Assembly (NCBI RefSeq): GCF_001618885.1
Contig: NZ_CP015114.1
Coordinates: 744,001 to 808,000, forward strand
DNA from: Staphylococcus condimenti
GTDB taxonomy: Bacteria; Bacillota; Bacilli; Staphylococcales; Staphylococcaceae
Reading direction: 5' to 3'
DNA length: 64,000 nt
A program made the position numbers and the translations under genes. The notes under the pieces were generated by a model that saw nothing but the letters and a program-made list of their open reading frames with translations, did no database searches and had not been told where the DNA came from. Positions 31,394-42,724 of this stretch are shown here, one piece after another; the stretch's first letter is position 1; each line of letters starts with the position of its first letter.

Positions 31394-33799
31394 TTATCTA
31401 ATTACAGCGCCTTGTGCTGTTAATGCTTCAACAATTTCATCATGAACGGCTGTTACACGTTCATCCGTCAATGTATTTTCTCTATCTAAGTAAGCAATAC
31501 GTATCGCAACTGATTTTTTACCAGCTTCCATATGTTCACCTTCATAGACATCAAATACTTGTGCATCTTGTAAAATATCATGACCATGTGCTTTGATTGT
31601 ATGAATCAATTCTGCAGCAGTCATATCTTTATCTACTTCTAATGCAATATCTCTTGTTACACCTGGGTATTTAGGAATTGCTTCATAATTAATATAACCT
31701 ACAGAAACATTCATGATTTTATCGTAGTTCAACTCAAATACATACGTACGTTGTTTCAAGTCATTTTGTTCAGCAAGTTGCGGATGCAATTCTCCAATGA
31801 AACCGATGATATCTCCATTTAATAATACATTTGCTGTGCGTCCTGGATGTAAACCATCCATCTTAGTTGCTTCATATTCAAATGTGATATCTAATTTCTC
31901 AGCAATTGCGTCGATGATACCTTTTGCAAGATAGAAATCAACATTTTCTTTTTTACCTTGCCAAGTATTTCCGCTATATTCGCCTGTCATAATACCACTT
32001 AAATATTCTACTTCATCCGGTAATTCTCCTTCACCATTAGCAAAGAAAACACGACCGATTTCATATAAGAACACATTATCATTTTTGCGCGCTACATTAT
32101 AAGCTGCCGCATCAATAAGGTGTGGCAATAAACTTTGGCGCAGTACTGCATGTGCTTCACTCATCGGCATCAATAGTTCGATATTCGGACGGTCGCTAAC
32201 TGAGAATTCTTTTGCACGATCTTTTGAAATTAATGAATACGTAATTGCTTCACTTAAACCCGCGCCTTCAATCGTACGTTTCACAATACGTGTTTTCGAT
32301 TGACGGTCTGTCAAATGACCACTTGTTACGTCTTCAAATACTGGTAAAGTTGATGGAATTTCATCATATCCGTAGATACGCGCAACTTCTTCAATTAAAT
32401 CTTCTTTAATTTTAATGTCTTTACGACGAGAAGGAACATGTACTGTTAAATTGCCATCATTGTTTTCAGTTTTAAAACCGAGTTGTTCAAATGATTTGAT
32501 GATATCTTCAACAGTCATTTCAGAACCGATTGTCCCATTGATTTTATCTACAGTAATTTGAATAGGTGTAATAAATTCACCTAAATCACCTGCTGCCACA
32601 CGATTTTCTAGTACTTCACCGCTTGCATAATGTTCTAATAGGTAACAAGCACGATCTACTGCTTGATCTACAAATTCTGTGGCAATACCTTTTTCAAAGC
32701 GGCTTGATGATTCACTGCGTAAGTTTAATCTGCGTGATGTATGACGAATACTAACTGGATCAAAAATTGCGCCCTCAACAACAACATTTTGCGTTTGCTC
32801 TGTCACTTCAGAGAAGTCTCCGCCCATCACTCCGCCAAGTGCGATTGGTTCTTTACCATTTGTAATAACAATATCAGAATCTTTTAGTTCACGTTCTGTA
32901 TCATCAAGTGTTGTCATTTTTTCGCCCGCTTCAGCTTGGCGAACTACAATTTCTTTTGACCCGATATGATCTTGGTCGAACATATGAAGTGGTTGACCGT
33001 ATTCTAATAACACATAGTTTGAAATATCTACTACATTATTAATTGGACGGATGCCTGCTTTCATTAAACGTGATTGCATCCACTCAGGTGATGGCGCAAT
33101 TTTCACATTCTTAACAACACGTGCGCTATAATAAGGTACTTTTTCTGGATTATCTACTTTAACAGATAGTTCTTCTTCAGCAGAAGTGTTTATTGTATCT
33201 GGTTGTGTTTTTGGTAATGTTAAAGGCGCACCATATAACGCTGAAGTTTCATAAGCTGTACCTACCATACTTAATGCATCTGCACGGTTTGGTGTTAAAT
33301 CAAATTCCATTACTTGGTCATTCAAATATAATGCATCTAATGCATTTGTACCTGGTTTCACTTCAGTTGGGAAATTATAAATACCATCTTCAAATGCTTT
33401 AGGTACAACATTGCTTGAAAGTCCGATTTCTTGTAATGAACAAATCATACCTTCAGAACGTTCACCACGTAATTTCGCACGTTTGATTTTTATACCACCT
33501 GGCAAACGACCACCAACTGTAGCTACAATAACGTATTGTCCTGCGTCTACATTCGGCGCACCGCACACAATCTGTACAGGTTCTTCTTCACCGATATCTA
33601 CTTTACAAATATTTAATTTATCTGCATTCGGATGTTGCGTTTTGCTTTCAACATAACCGACAACTAATTTTTTGATTTCTGCACTGTAATCAATGATATC
33701 GTCAACTTCGATACCAGTACGTGTAATTCGTTCTGCTAAATCGCTAACGGGTTCATTGACTGCAACTAAAGATTCTAACCATTCTTTTGATACTAACAT
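31394..33799 (-). CDS. pheT: Phenylalanyl-tRNA synthetase beta subunit
   Basis: An 801-residue subunit: N-terminal tRNA-binding domain (EIKKLVVGYVESKTQHPNAD), B3/B4 editing domain that removes Tyr-tRNA-Phe, B5 domain (EVARIYGYDEIPSTLP) and C-terminal ferredoxin-like anticodon-binding domain (YEAIPKYPGVTRDIALEVD). Works as an alpha2-beta2 tetramer with PheS. Its ATG overlaps the pheS stop by one base. Confidence 0.97.
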   Translation of the reverse strand: MLVSKEWLESLVAVNEPVSDLAERITRTGIEVDDIIDYSAEIKKLVVGYVESKTQHPNADKLNICKVDIGEEEPVQIVCGAPNVDAGQYVIVATVGGRLPGGIKIKRAKLRGERSEGMICSLQEIGLSSNVVPKAFEDGIYNFPTEVKPGTNALDALYLNDQVMEFDLTPNRADALSMVGTAYETSALYGAPLTLPKTQPDTINTSAEEELSVKVDNPEKVPYYSARVVKNVKIAPSPEWMQSRLMKAGIRPINNVVDISNYVLLEYGQPLHMFDQDHIGSKEIVVRQAEAGEKMTTLDDTERELKDSDIVITNGKEPIALGGVMGGDFSEVTEQTQNVVVEGAIFDPVSIRHTSRRLNLRSESSSRFEKGIATEFVDQAVDRACYLLEHYASGEVLENRVAAGDLGEFITPIQITVDKINGTIGSEMTVEDIIKSFEQLGFKTENNDGNLTVHVPSRRKDIKIKEDLIEEVARIYGYDEIPSTLPVFEDVTSGHLTDRQSKTRIVKRTIEGAGLSEAITYSLISKDRAKEFSVSDRPNIELLMPMSEAHAVLRQSLLPHLIDAAAYNVARKNDNVFLYEIGRVFFANGEGELPDEVEYLSGIMTGEYSGNTWQGKKENVDFYLAKGIIDAIAEKLDITFEYEATKMDGLHPGRTANVLLNGDIIGFIGELHPQLAEQNDLKQRTYVFELNYDKIMNVSVGYINYEAIPKYPGVTRDIALEVDKDMTAAELIHTIKAHGHDILQDAQVFDVYEGEHMEAGKKSVAIRIAYLDRENTLTDERVTAVHDEIVEALTAQGAVIR

Positions 33800-34857
33800 T
33801 ATGCTTCACCTCTATCTTCAACAGCTTTGAATTGGTCTAAGAAACGAACGTCATTTGTATAGAAATAACGAATATCTTCTATTCCGTATTTCAACATTGC
33901 GATACGGTCAGGTCCCATACCAAATGCAAATCCAGTATATTTAGAAGAATCGAAACCTGCCATTTCAAGTACATTCGGGTGAACCATACCTGCACCTAAA
34001 ATTTCTATCCAACCTGTTTGCTTACATACGTTGCAACCTTTGCCGCCACATTTGAAACAAGATACATCAACTTCAACTGATGGTTCTGTAAATGGGAAAT
34101 AACTAGGACGCAAACGTATTTCACGCTCTTCACCAAAGAGTTTTTTAGCGACTAATTCTAAAGTCCCTTTTAAATCACTCATTTTAATATTTTCTGCTAC
34201 AACAAGTCCTTCAATTTGAGTAAATTGATGACTATGTGTCGCATCATCAGAATCACGACGATACACTTTACCAGGACAAATAATTTTAACAGGGCCTTGT
34301 CCATTACGTTTTTCTAAAGTTCTCGCTTGTACTGGAGAAGTATGTGTACGTAATAATGTTTCTTCTGTGATATAGAACGTATCTTGCATATCACGTGCTG
34401 GGTGTGATTTCGGCAAGTTCAAAGCTTCAAAGTTATAGTAATCTTGTTCTACTTCATATCCATTTACGATTTCAAAACCTAAACCTAAGAATAAATCTTC
34501 AATTTCTTGAATTGTACGTGTTAAAGGGTGTGTTGCACCTAGTTTGATAGAACGACTTGGCAGTGTAACATCAATTGTTTCTTCTTCAAGTTGTTTATTC
34601 AAACGATCTTGTTCTAATACACTTTTACGGTCAGAGATTGCACTCTCAATTGCTTGTCTTACTTCATTGACAGCTTGACCGAATTTTGGTTTTTCTTCAT
34701 TTGATAAATCTTTCATTTGTTTCATAAGTCCTGATACAGAACCTTTTTTTCCTAAATACTTCACTTTCACATCTTGTAATGCTTTTTCATCCGCTGCTTG
34801 CGAAATATCCGCAAGTGCGTCTGCTTTTAACTGATTCATTTCTTCAGTTTGGATCAT
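33799..34857 (-). CDS. pheS: Phenylalanyl-tRNA synthetase alpha subunit
   Basis: A 352-residue class II catalytic subunit: N-terminal coiled coil, motif 2 region ([12 protein letters not shown] ... [20 protein letters not shown]) and motif 3 ([11 protein letters not shown]). A Cys-rich [17 protein letters not shown] segment, common in Firmicute PheS, could bind zinc. Expression is under the T-box just upstream. Confidence 0.97.
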   Translation of the reverse strand: MIQTEEMNQLKADALADISQAADEKALQDVKVKYLGKKGSVSGLMKQMKDLSNEEKPKFGQAVNEVRQAIESAISDRKSVLEQDRLNKQLEEETIDVTLPSRSIKLGATHPLTRTIQEIEDLFLGLGFEIVNGYEVEQDYYNFEALNLPKSHPARDMQDTFYITEETLLRTHTSPVQARTLEKRNGQGPVKIICPGKVYRRDSDDATHSHQFTQIEGLVVAENIKMSDLKGTLELVAKKLFGEEREIRLRPSYFPFTEPSVEVDVSCFKCGGKGCNVCKQTGWIEILGAGMVHPNVLEMAGFDSSKYTGFAFGMGPDRIAMLKYGIEDIRYFYTNDVRFLDQFKAVEDRGEA

Positions 34858-34894
34858 GTTAGCCCTCCTAATGATATTGCGGTCTCAAGCGGAA

Positions 34895-35150
34895 ATTTTT
34901 ACAATAAAAAAAGACTTCACCCTAAATATATGGGACGAAGTCTTCCGTGGTACCACCCAAATTTATGCATACGCATACACTTGTTTATATAATTTATAAC
35001 GGTCTTTAACCGACTTAAATCTCTTTAAGTTGCCAAAAAGGTGAAAAAAACTATACAACGTTGGAATAACTTACAGTCACGGTTATTCTCCCTGTTCAAC
35101 GCATTTTTATAGTTTACGTCTTTTTATCAGCAAATATGCATTTGTAATCA
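34895..35150 (-). promoter_or_regulatory. T-box riboswitch of pheST
   Basis: On the minus strand the leader holds the T-box word GGTGGTACCACGG (plus strand about 34946-34960), followed by a terminator AAGACTTCGTCCC...GGGTGAAGTCTT with a T-run (about 34905-34942). A long stem I upstream carries TTC (in AGTTATTCCAACG), the Phe specifier codon. Uncharged tRNA-Phe stabilises the antiterminator and lets pheST be transcribed. Confidence 0.92.
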
Positions 35151-35181
35151 TACTTCATTATAAGTAATCAAAAATTACCGG

Positions 35182-35928
35182 TCAACCTTTTAATTTATAA
35201 ATTAAAATACTGCCTGCTATTGCGACATTTAAACTCTCAGCTTTGCCATACATCGGGATTGTCAAACGTTGCGTTGTATATTCAAGCAATTCTGGATCAA
35301 CACCTTGACCTTCATTACCTAACAGCAAGCTGAATTTCTCTTGAGATTCCACTTCATTGAAATTAATCGCATTATCCAATGCTGTGCCGTATACTGGACC
35401 ATCAAATTCCTGCACAAATTCCTTAATATCATGTGAAATAATCGGTAAGTGGAACACGCTGCCTTGGCTCGCTCTCAGCACTTTGTCTTGAAAAGGATCT
35501 GCTGAACCTGGGGACATTACAATTAAATCTAATGCTGCTGCGTCTGCTGTTCTGATAAGTGTACCTAAATTGCCAGGATCCTGAATGCGATCAAGCAAGA
35601 GAACTTGTTTAGCAACTTCTACTTGTTTTGAAACATCTGGTTTTTCGATAATCGCAAAAATACCTTGCGGTGTCACTGTTCCAGATAATGCTTCTGCTAC
35701 TTTGAAATTGATTTGATACTGTTCTTCAGCAGCTTCAATCAATTCAACTTCAAACCGCTCAGGTTCTACGACAAATAATTGTTTAATAGTTAAACTGCTT
35801 TTAACAGCTTCATCAATAAGATGTGTACCTTCTACTAAAATCAGGCCGGTTTTATCGCGTTCTTTTTTCTTTTTTAATTTATTTGCTTGCTTAATCTTCG
35901 CATTTTGTGCAGATGTAATTTGCTCCAT
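35182..35928 (-). CDS. TrmH/SpoU-family RNA 2'-O-methyltransferase
   Basis: A 248-residue SPOUT methyltransferase with N-terminal substrate-binding domain and knotted catalytic domain: LLLDRIQDPGNLGTLIRTAD, LLLGNEGQGV and LTIPMYGKAESLNVAIAGSI are the three family motifs. Likely modifies 23S rRNA. In staphylococci it sits beside pheS as here. Confidence 0.92.
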   Translation of the reverse strand: MEQITSAQNAKIKQANKLKKKKERDKTGLILVEGTHLIDEAVKSSLTIKQLFVVEPERFEVELIEAAEEQYQINFKVAEALSGTVTPQGIFAIIEKPDVSKQVEVAKQVLLLDRIQDPGNLGTLIRTADAAALDLIVMSPGSADPFQDKVLRASQGSVFHLPIISHDIKEFVQEFDGPVYGTALDNAINFNEVESQEKFSLLLGNEGQGVDPELLEYTTQRLTIPMYGKAESLNVAIAGSILIYKLKG

Positions 35929-36056
35929 AGCTATGTTCCCTCATTTACTACTTTTTCTATATTTTATCATGATTATTGAAACAGCGAAAAGAAAGACTGA
36001 GAAGTATATCTTTAATTTGCCAGTCTAATATATGAACGAGCCAAATGTGAGCATAA

Positions 36057-36093
36057 AAAAAGACCTATTGCGCATTTAAGCAATTGGTCTTTA
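36057..36093. terminator. rpmF terminator
   Basis: AGACCTATTGC pairs with GCAATTGGTCT, with A-run before and after. Confidence 0.75.
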
Positions 36094-36101
36094 AAAATTA
36101 A

Positions 36102-36275
36102 TTATTTTGAAACGACTTCTTCGCCATTGTAAGAACCACAGTTTTTACATACACGGTGAGATAATTTGTATTCACCGCAGTTAGGGCATTCAGTCATACC
36201 AGGCACTGCTAATTTGATGTGCGTACGACGTTTATTTTTTCTAGTTTTAGATGTTCTTCTTTTTGGAACTGCCAT
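36102..36275 (-). CDS. rpmF: Ribosomal protein L32
   Basis: A 57-residue protein, [20 protein letters not shown] at the start, with a zinc-binding [11 protein letters not shown]...CKNCG knuckle. Four cysteines are present, so it is the zinc (C+) form. Ribosome binding site AAGGAGGATTAAATC. It follows yceD by about 90 bp, the usual pair. Confidence 0.97.
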   Translation of the reverse strand: MAVPKRRTSKTRKNKRRTHIKLAVPGMTECPNCGEYKLSHRVCKNCGSYNGEEVVSK

Positions 36276-36363
36276 GATTTAATCCTCCTTAAAATTCAAA
36301 CACAAAATCTTTGTTACTGTTTGGAAAATAATGATTACAATACTCTCTATTGTACATCAAATT

Positions 36364-36912
36364 CTATTGCTTTTCATCATAAAATTGTTGTAATTTTTGA
36401 AGCCTTGGATCGACTTTCTTAGAACCTTCATCTGCTTGTTCATTTTGTTCTAATTGGTCTTCGTCAATAACTTCCCAACCTTGGCCTTCTTGCAGCATAT
36501 CATCGAAACTGCTGTCGTCAGCCACTGCTCGGATAGGCTTTTCTATGATGACAAGCTCTTCTGCAATATCACGTAAATCAATCATTCCGCTTAACGCGAG
36601 ATGATAATTTTCATTTTCATCATCTTCATCGTCACTGTATTCATGACCTTCTAAATCAAAAATTTCAGTTGTTTCAACGTCAATCGGTACTTTGACCGGT
36701 TCTAGTGTACGAGCATCTTCCATCGTATATTCACCAGTGATATGCATGTCTGCAACAACTTCATTTGATTTGACATCAAGCTCACCCTTAACTCGGATAT
36801 CGGACAAATCAATGAGTCCTAATTTATCAATTAAATGATTAAAATTTACAGTTTGATCAAATTCAAAAGGCTTACCTTGATATTTTCTTAATTGCGTTAT
36901 TGACCATTTCAT
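36364..36912 (-). CDS. DUF177 (YceD) family protein
   Basis: A 182-residue acidic protein; MKWSITQLRKYQGKPFEFD at the N-terminus and VPIDVETTEIFDLEGHEYSD are typical of DUF177, which is linked to 23S rRNA accumulation in other organisms. Acidic C-terminus. Conserved neighbour of rpmF. Confidence 0.9.
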   Translation of the reverse strand: MKWSITQLRKYQGKPFEFDQTVNFNHLIDKLGLIDLSDIRVKGELDVKSNEVVADMHITGEYTMEDARTLEPVKVPIDVETTEIFDLEGHEYSDDEDDENENYHLALSGMIDLRDIAEELVIIEKPIRAVADDSSFDDMLQEGQGWEVIDEDQLEQNEQADEGSKKVDPRLQKLQQFYDEKQ

Positions 36913-37039
36913 ATGGCTTCACCTCTAACAAGCACAAAATTTATTTTAACTTTCTAGCGTAAAGTTGTCAAGATTTTTTCTTAACATCTTGACTTTTTGA
37001 TACAATAATTATAATGAATTCTGAAAGGATAGATTGCAA

Positions 37040-38188
37040 ATGAAATGCGCTGCATTAATTACTGAATACAACCCTTTCCATAACGGACATGTTTATCATG
37101 CACAACAAGCCCGTCAAATCGCAGATGCAGATGTGACGATAGCAATTATGAGCGGCCAATTTGTTATGCGCGGAGAACCTGCTGTTTACAACAAATTTTT
37201 ACGCACACAAATGGCACTTTCAACTTGTGACTTAGTTGTCGAACTGCCAGCATATGCAGCCTTATCAGCCGGCGAATATTTTGCAGAAGTCGGTGTCAAA
37301 GTTGCTGATTACATGAATGCTGATGCACTAGTATTCGGAAGTGAATCAGGCAGTATACAAGCATTCGAAGAACTTGCCTTACAAATCAACCATATCGAAG
37401 AACACCCAGAATTTCAAATAAAGCTGCGAGAAGGCAAAAGTTATCCAAGAATTATCAGTGAACTATTAGGAGAACCTCCCCTCCTGCAAACACCAAATAA
37501 TATTTTAGGACTGTCTTACGTGCAGGCTATTTTAAAATCAGCACCCGCAATTCAACCTTTTTCCATACAAAGACATAAAACAGAACATCATAATCAAGCA
37601 ATCAGTGACAATCAATTCGCAAGCGGCACAGCAATCAGACATGCACTTAATACAGATGATAAGATGTGGCAGCACGTTGTACCTAATTCCATTCAAGAGC
37701 TTTATACAAAACCGCATTTAACTATGAATCAACTTTTTCCATATTTAAAATATAAAATATTGAGTACTTCATCAGATGATTTACGAGACATTCATACAAT
37801 AAGTGAAGGCTTTGAACACCGTTTGAAATCAAGTATCAGTGAATCTAATAGCATTGAACAGTTAATGATCCAACTCAAAACCAAGCGTTATACTTTTACC
37901 CGAATTCAACGCATGCTAATGAATGTTTTATTAAATTTCAAACAACAAGATAAGCCGAATAAGCTTAATGCCGTTCGCATTTTGGGCATGAATGAAACAG
38001 GACAACGTTACTTGAAACAATTGAAAAAGGATTTTCCAGATCGTCGTTATATAACTAATGTAAACAAAACAACCGCTGCTTACTTTCAATCTGAAATTCA
38101 AGCTACTGAAATTTATAACTTAATCTCTGGTCAAACACAAACGGATTTCAATACACCTGTTATTAGGGTAAAGAATAATGAACATTGA
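37040..38188 (+). CDS. tmcAL: tRNA(Met) cytidine acetate ligase TmcAL (YlbM)
   Basis: A 382-residue nucleotidyltransferase-fold enzyme: CAALITEYNPFHNGHVYHAQ carries the HxGH-like motif and VFGSESG is typical. It makes N4-acetylcytidine at the tRNA-Met wobble position from acetate and ATP. ATG 37040 is chosen (AAAGGATAG upstream); TTG 37034 is possible. Confidence 0.9.
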   Translation: MKCAALITEYNPFHNGHVYHAQQARQIADADVTIAIMSGQFVMRGEPAVYNKFLRTQMALSTCDLVVELPAYAALSAGEYFAEVGVKVADYMNADALVFGSESGSIQAFEELALQINHIEEHPEFQIKLREGKSYPRIISELLGEPPLLQTPNNILGLSYVQAILKSAPAIQPFSIQRHKTEHHNQAISDNQFASGTAIRHALNTDDKMWQHVVPNSIQELYTKPHLTMNQLFPYLKYKILSTSSDDLRDIHTISEGFEHRLKSSISESNSIEQLMIQLKTKRYTFTRIQRMLMNVLLNFKQQDKPNKLNAVRILGMNETGQRYLKQLKKDFPDRRYITNVNKTTAAYFQSEIQATEIYNLISGQTQTDFNTPVIRVKNNEH

Positions 38189-38207
38189 TAAGGAGGTCTA
38201 ACCAACG

Positions 38208-39155
38208 ATGCAAGTATTTTCAGAAACACTAGTTGAGGATAATTATAAAATGTCAGATGCGATAAGAGATATTGAAAAAGCATTTTCACATTTAGAAGAT
38301 ATCAATCAAGCACCACGAACGGTAATACCTACAGGCGAAGGAGCCAAAGCAATGCTGTATATGCCTTGTGTTGATTTAAAACAACAACTCGGCACAGTCA
38401 AGATTACTTCAATCACTCCTGAAAATCCTAAGTCAGGGAAGCCGACTACACAAGCTCAAATTGTCATCACTAATCTTGAAAATGGCGAACATGAAGCGAT
38501 TATAGATGGGAGTTATTTAACAAGATTACGTACTGGCGCTTTAAGTGGCATTGCTACTAAATATATGAGCAACCCAGACGCTCGTATTTTAGGTATGATC
38601 GGTACAGGCGGTATGGCTTTTGAACAATTTTTGGGCAATATGGAAGTTCGACCTATAGATAAAGTTTTACTTTATAACCGTACAACAGAAAAAGCTGAAT
38701 CTTTTAAACAACGTATTTTAAAAAAGTATCCAGATTTAGAAGTAATAGTGACTGGTGACGTCAGTGATTTAGTTAAAAAATCAGACATCATTAATTGCCA
38801 AACCCCTTCTAATGAACCGGTATTTAATGCAGAAGATGTTCAACCTGGTACACATATCAATGGCATCGGATCTTATCAACCTTCTATGAAAGAAATTGAT
38901 TACAAAATTTTTCCTAAAGCAGATTGGGTAGTAGTCGACGACTTAGATGGTGTCAAAGAAGAATCTGGTGAATTAATTGAAGCCAATGAAAATGGAACTT
39001 TTACATTTGAAGAAATTGATGACGAATTAAAAACACTGTCTATTAATAATCAAAAACGCAAAAGCGAAGATGCAATTACCGTATTTAAATGTGTAGGTGC
39101 TGCTTATTTTGATTTAGCAGTAGCAATTGGTGCATATCAAAAATTGAATAAATGA
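38208..39155 (+). CDS. Ornithine cyclodeaminase/mu-crystallin family dehydrogenase
   Basis: A 315-residue NAD(P)-dependent enzyme: substrate-binding N-terminal part (GSYLTRLRTGALSGIATKYM) and Rossmann domain (ARILGMIGTGGMAFEQFLGN). Family members act on ornithine, alanine or other imino acids or in siderophore precursor synthesis; substrate unassigned here. Follows tmcAL with an AAGGAGG ribosome binding site. Confidence 0.85.
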   Translation: MQVFSETLVEDNYKMSDAIRDIEKAFSHLEDINQAPRTVIPTGEGAKAMLYMPCVDLKQQLGTVKITSITPENPKSGKPTTQAQIVITNLENGEHEAIIDGSYLTRLRTGALSGIATKYMSNPDARILGMIGTGGMAFEQFLGNMEVRPIDKVLLYNRTTEKAESFKQRILKKYPDLEVIVTGDVSDLVKKSDIINCQTPSNEPVFNAEDVQPGTHINGIGSYQPSMKEIDYKIFPKADWVVVDDLDGVKEESGELIEANENGTFTFEEIDDELKTLSINNQKRKSEDAITVFKCVGAAYFDLAVAIGAYQKLNK

Positions 39156-39254
39156 AATTACAAAAGCCGTATAAACATGTTTAGAAAACATTTTCTGAAT
39201 TAAATCAGTAATTAAATAGAATAATACTAAAAACTTTTATACTTTTTTCTCGTA

Positions 39255-39306
39255 TTAAAAAACTCGTTTCAAAGCAACCCACTGCGATTGCTTTGAAACG
39301 AGTTTT
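39255..39306. terminator. Bidirectional terminator
   Basis: AAAACTCGTTTCAAAGCAA pairs with TTGCTTTGAAACGAGTTTT, between convergent genes. Confidence 0.9.
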
Positions 39307-39309
39307 ATT

Positions 39310-40339
<1,030 letters not shown>

Positions 40340-40400
40340 CTTATACTTCACTTCCTAACTCATTCTATAATATAATTTGGGTAACAAGGAGGTTTCTCAG

Positions 40401-40790
40401 TTGAAACAATCATTTATCGTTTTAGGTGAAGGACTCACCGACTTATTCGAATTCAAAACACTTATCGAATATAACCACAAAAGAATCAATCGCATTGTAT
40501 TCTTTAACAGTCCCGATTCACAAAAAAGGCTCAGTTCTGCGGCTATTATTATGAACCCGACAGAAGGCAATTATTTCCAAGCTATGTATATTATGGTGAA
40601 CGCCTTCAAAAATCCACATCCAGAAGACAACAAAAAATCTGAAATGATTCGCACTTGGGCGAATCAATACGACTTAACACTCAATGAATTAGACGTTAAA
40701 TCTACAGATGACTTCCATGATTTGGAACTTTATTTCAATTACTTAATTGGTGTCTTACGACTTTATCGCTGGATTCCACCTTTGCAATAA
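40401..40790 (+). CDS. Conserved hypothetical protein
   Basis: A 129-residue protein from TTG 40401 (ribosome binding site AAGGAGG eight bases upstream): MKQSFIVLGEGLTDLFEFKT. No signal or membrane helix. Conserved at this place in staphylococci beside the ylbG region as I recall; function unknown. Confidence 0.7.
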   Translation: MKQSFIVLGEGLTDLFEFKTLIEYNHKRINRIVFFNSPDSQKRLSSAAIIMNPTEGNYFQAMYIMVNAFKNPHPEDNKKSEMIRTWANQYDLTLNELDVKSTDDFHDLELYFNYLIGVLRLYRWIPPLQ

Positions 40791-40842
40791 GGTTTAAACA
40801 AAAGCAAGAAAGGCTATAATTCAGGATATAACACAACAAATA

Positions 40843-41097
40843 TTAATTGATTTCGTATTTTTCTTTTTCATACGTTTTCTTTAAATATTTATAAGGTGAG
40901 CCATCAATTTGGCGCACATATTTTAATTTCATGAGCCGGTTTACAATACGATCAGCATCATTTTCATTAATATACATGATGACATATTTACGTTGACGAT
41001 TACTGTAAATAATATGACCATATTTTCGTATATGACGTTCATGTTTCATATGTTTAAGATAGATAATCAAACTTGTTCTAGGTATGATTTCTGTCAT
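40843..41097 (-). CDS. YlbG-like DUF2129 protein
   Basis: An 84-residue basic protein starting [20 protein letters not shown], with [20 protein letters not shown] and a final basic helix, matching the YlbG/UPF0298 family of unknown function. ATG 41097 follows GGAGTGATGATA. Confidence 0.85.
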   Translation of the reverse strand: MTEIIPRTSLIIYLKHMKHERHIRKYGHIIYSNRQRKYVIMYINENDADRIVNRLMKLKYVRQIDGSPYKYLKKTYEKEKYEIN

Positions 41098-41229
41098 TAT
41101 CATCACTCCATTACTTTAATCTATAGTATCACGAGTTGACTAAATTGGAAATAACCAACAAGCCAACGTAAACGTGTTGGAATCATTTCACTTTTGCTAT
41201 TAAATTCAAACTCAGTAGGAGGATTATAT

Positions 41230-42156
41230 ATGGTAAAAATAAGTAGATTACTCAGAAACAGCGCAGCAGGAGCTGCCGGTATTTTCAGCGGTCTTATCTT
41301 ATATTCAAAATTCAAAGGTCGTCCAGAATCACATCCTATTCCACCATTTTTCACGCACAAAAAACATTATATCTTCGCACACCGTGGCGGGATGGCATTA
41401 CGTCCTGAATTAACTAAACTTGCATTTGATACAGCACAAGACTATGAAGTTGATGGTTTTGAAACTGACGTGCGCGTTACACGCGATGAGCAATTAATTG
41501 TTTTTCACGATGCTGAAGTCGATCGCACCACTAACGGTTCAGGCAAAGTCAGCGAACATCGTTTAGATGAAATCCAACGTTTAGATGCAGGATATCATTT
41601 TAAAGATATCAATAATGATACACCTTATCGCAATCATCCAGATGCAAAAGTAATGACATTTGATGAATTATTAGAAACTTATCCAGAAATGTTAATTAAC
41701 GTTGACTTAAAAGACCACCCTGATTCTATGGAAGGACAAATTGCTCCAGAATTAATTTATGAATCAATTGTAAGTCATAATGCTCAAAATCGTGTGCTAG
41801 TAACTAGCTTTTATCAAGAACAAATACGTCGTTTCAATGAAATCAGTTTAGGCACAGTAGCAATTGGTGCTAGTGAAGAGGAAGTAACAGTAGGCCTTAC
41901 TAAATTCTTTACTGGTCTAGGCAATATGTTCGAAGTTCAAGCCAATACTTTCCAAATGCCTACAACTTATCATAATATACCATTAACATCACAGCGCTTA
42001 ATTAGCTGGTTGAATTCACGCAACATCGTCCCTGGTTATTATGGCGTTAACAGTATTGATTTAATGAGCGATCTCTTTAATAAAGGTGTTCATACAGTTG
42101 TTACAGATCGTCCTGATTTGGCATTCCAATATCGTCAAAATCAAGTTCAAAAATAA
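41230..42156 (+). CDS. glpQ: Glycerophosphodiester phosphodiesterase
   Basis: A 308-residue enzyme splitting glycerophosphodiesters into glycerol-3-phosphate and alcohol. N-terminal membrane helix or uncleaved signal (residues about 12-30), then FAHRGG, GFETDVRVTRDEQLIVFHDA and VDRTTNGSG, the metal and catalytic motifs. ATG 41230 follows GGAGGATTATAT. Several glpQ-like genes exist in staphylococci, so the symbol is by family. Confidence 0.9.
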   Translation: MVKISRLLRNSAAGAAGIFSGLILYSKFKGRPESHPIPPFFTHKKHYIFAHRGGMALRPELTKLAFDTAQDYEVDGFETDVRVTRDEQLIVFHDAEVDRTTNGSGKVSEHRLDEIQRLDAGYHFKDINNDTPYRNHPDAKVMTFDELLETYPEMLINVDLKDHPDSMEGQIAPELIYESIVSHNAQNRVLVTSFYQEQIRRFNEISLGTVAIGASEEEVTVGLTKFFTGLGNMFEVQANTFQMPTTYHNIPLTSQRLISWLNSRNIVPGYYGVNSIDLMSDLFNKGVHTVVTDRPDLAFQYRQNQVQK

Positions 42157-42167
42157 TAGGTTATCCA

Positions 42168-42194
42168 GCAAGTCTCAATTTGGGACTTGCTTTT
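42168..42194 (+). terminator. glpQ terminator
   Basis: AGCAAGTC-TCAATTTG-GGACTTGCT followed by TTTTTATTT. Confidence 0.85.
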
Positions 42195-42218
42195 TATTTC
42201 TCTTAAATATTAAAAAAC

Positions 42219-42258
42219 ACCCAAATTAAAAGATACTATCTTTCAACTTGGATGTTGA
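42219..42258 (-). terminator. ylbF terminator
   Basis: On the minus strand CAACATCCAAGTTGAAAGAT pairs with ATCTTTTAATTTGGGTGTT and is followed by T. Confidence 0.75.
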
Positions 42259-42263
42259 TATTA

Positions 42264-42704
42264 TTAAGCATGAATTTTACATTGGCAAGTGCCGCCAGTA
42301 CTGCAACCATGCATATCTGTTCTGAAGAATGGATTACCTACTTCAACTTTTACATGGTCTGAAATTGAAGTAGCTATAATCGTGATAACTTCATCTACTA
42401 AGTTCTGCAATTCTACTTCCATTTGTTTATAAGCCATAACTGTTGGAACCATCTCGTAATCACGTTTAGATTTACGCGTTGCTCTTGTCACTTGTTGATA
42501 ATCTGGATGATATTTCCCGAAACGCATGACTTCATCATATTTAATTTTATTTTTCATGAATTCATTATAACGTGCAGCAGCCTCAGGATCATCATTCATT
42601 ACTGAACGTGCTTTTGTATATGCCTGATAAATGTCTGAATTCAAAATCATATCACTTACTTTATCTACTTGGTCTAACACATCAATAACTTCAGTATTTA
42701 TCAT
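42264..42704 (-). CDS. ylbF: YlbF/RicF-family regulator
   Basis: A 146-residue helical protein ending in a cysteine motif (CSTGGTCQCKIH). In B. subtilis YlbF forms a complex with YmcA and YaaT that carries Fe-S clusters and assists RNase Y cleavage; the C-terminal cysteines fit that. In the B. subtilis ylb gene neighbourhood order. Confidence 0.88.
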   Translation of the reverse strand: MINTEVIDVLDQVDKVSDMILNSDIYQAYTKARSVMNDDPEAAARYNEFMKNKIKYDEVMRFGKYHPDYQQVTRATRKSKRDYEMVPTVMAYKQMEVELQNLVDEVITIIATSISDHVKVEVGNPFFRTDMHGCSTGGTCQCKIHA

Positions 42705-42724
42705 TCAAGTCACCCTTCTATTTC